A DNA stretch of 31,163 nt, taken from assembly GCA_963774625.1 (NCBI GenBank), contig CAVZFQ010000002.1, positions 1 to 31,163 on the forward strand. The letters are read 5' to 3'. The notes below the pieces were generated by a model, which was given only the letters and a program-made list of their open reading frames with translations, made no database searches and was not told where the DNA came from. Made by a program: the position numbers and the translations under genes. Below are positions 31,006 through 31,163 of this stretch, piece after piece; the stretch's first letter is position 1, and each line of letters opens with the position of its first letter. The DNA is from VAXT01 sp963774625. Its GTDB lineage: Bacteria; Actinomycetota; Thermoleophilia; Gaiellales; Gaiellaceae.

Positions 31006-31055
31006 GCTCGTCTAGTCTAAATCCGAACCGAACAGAAAGCCGTAGTACAGAAGCT

Positions 31056-31163
31056 TTGTCGCATCGGCCTGCCGCTGTCATCGTCGTCGCCATCGTGGCC
31101 GTGCTCGCGGTTCTGCCCGCTGCGGCAGCGCCTGCGCAGCCGCGTGAGACCCTGAGGGCCGAG
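31056..31163 (+). CDS. N-terminus of a secreted protein (cut by window end)
   Basis: 36 codons from a TTG at 31056: SHRP followed by a Val/Ala/Ile-rich helix (AAVIVVAIVAVLAVLPAAA) and an A-x-A type cleavage region before PAQPRETLRAE. This is a typical Sec signal peptide. The frame is open to the edge. The family cannot be told. It is divergent from the cNMP gene, with about 50 nt between starts. Confidence 0.5.
   Translation, partial: MSHRPAAVIVVAIVAVLAVLPAAAAPAQPRETLRAE

Overview
This is a GC-rich window (GC-ending codons, many GTG and TTG starts, 1-8 nt gene overlaps) from what is most likely an actinobacterium. The gene style suggests the Thermoleophilia (Gaiellales/Solirubrobacterales-like): XRE-TPR regulators, PASTA and DNRLRE exported proteins, HD-GYP proteins, and a DEAD-box helicase next to a cold-shock-like protein. 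The lineage is an inference from gene content only. No tRNA, rRNA, CRISPR array or insertion sequence was recognised.

Layout. 1-3.6 kb is a decaying accessory patch: a frameshifted FAD aromatic-ring monooxygenase (Rox-like), a frameshifted cupin/TPR gene coupled to a SAM methyltransferase, an inverted broken copy of the cupin/TPR 3' half, and a well-signalled 27-codon micro-ORF. 3.7-8.6 kb carries a membrane GGDEF + HD-GYP protein, an MBL-fold protein with an eroded metal site divergent from a membrane-dipeptidase-family enzyme, a proline-racemase-superfamily enzyme with a Ser/Thr catalytic pair, and a small membrane-anchored protein. 8.7-13.5 kb holds a DEAD-box helicase, a cold-shock-like protein and a class A beta-lactamase-like protein in one direction, then an AAA ATPase overlapping a Rieske oxygenase. 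13.5-15.1 kb is an exported glucose/sorbosone dehydrogenase with about 77 consecutive proline codons and a PASTA-like C-terminus, split by a single-base frameshift. 15.2-20 kb is signalling: a coiled-coil protein, two CBS-pair proteins, a REC-HD-GYP response regulator with a sigma28/WhiG-like promoter, a DNRLRE protein, and an XRE-TPR regulator divergent from a tiny hydrophobic peptide gene that has its own Shine-Dalgarno sequence and intrinsic terminator. 20.5-30.6 kb is the conserved translation cluster thrS - infC - rpmI - rplT - (DUF2332) - SpoU methyltransferase - (MOSC) - pheS - pheT, interrupted by two tandem methyltransferases on the opposite strand. The window ends with a cNMP-binding protein and the first codons of a secreted protein.

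The most interesting lead is the XRE-TPR regulator with its divergent micropeptide (about 18.1-19.5 kb). It has the layout of RRNPP peptide-receptor quorum sensing (Rgg/SHP, PlcR/PapR) but lies in a probable actinobacterium. A second micro-ORF of similar build lies at 3.5 kb. Also notable are the proline-tract/PASTA dehydrogenase, the 128-nt infC/rpmI overlap, a family of perfect GTCCGG-type hairpins, and the helicase and DUF2332 genes, neither of which has a conventional start. Several genes carry single-base frameshifts. Whether these are biological decay or assembly errors cannot be told from the sequence alone.
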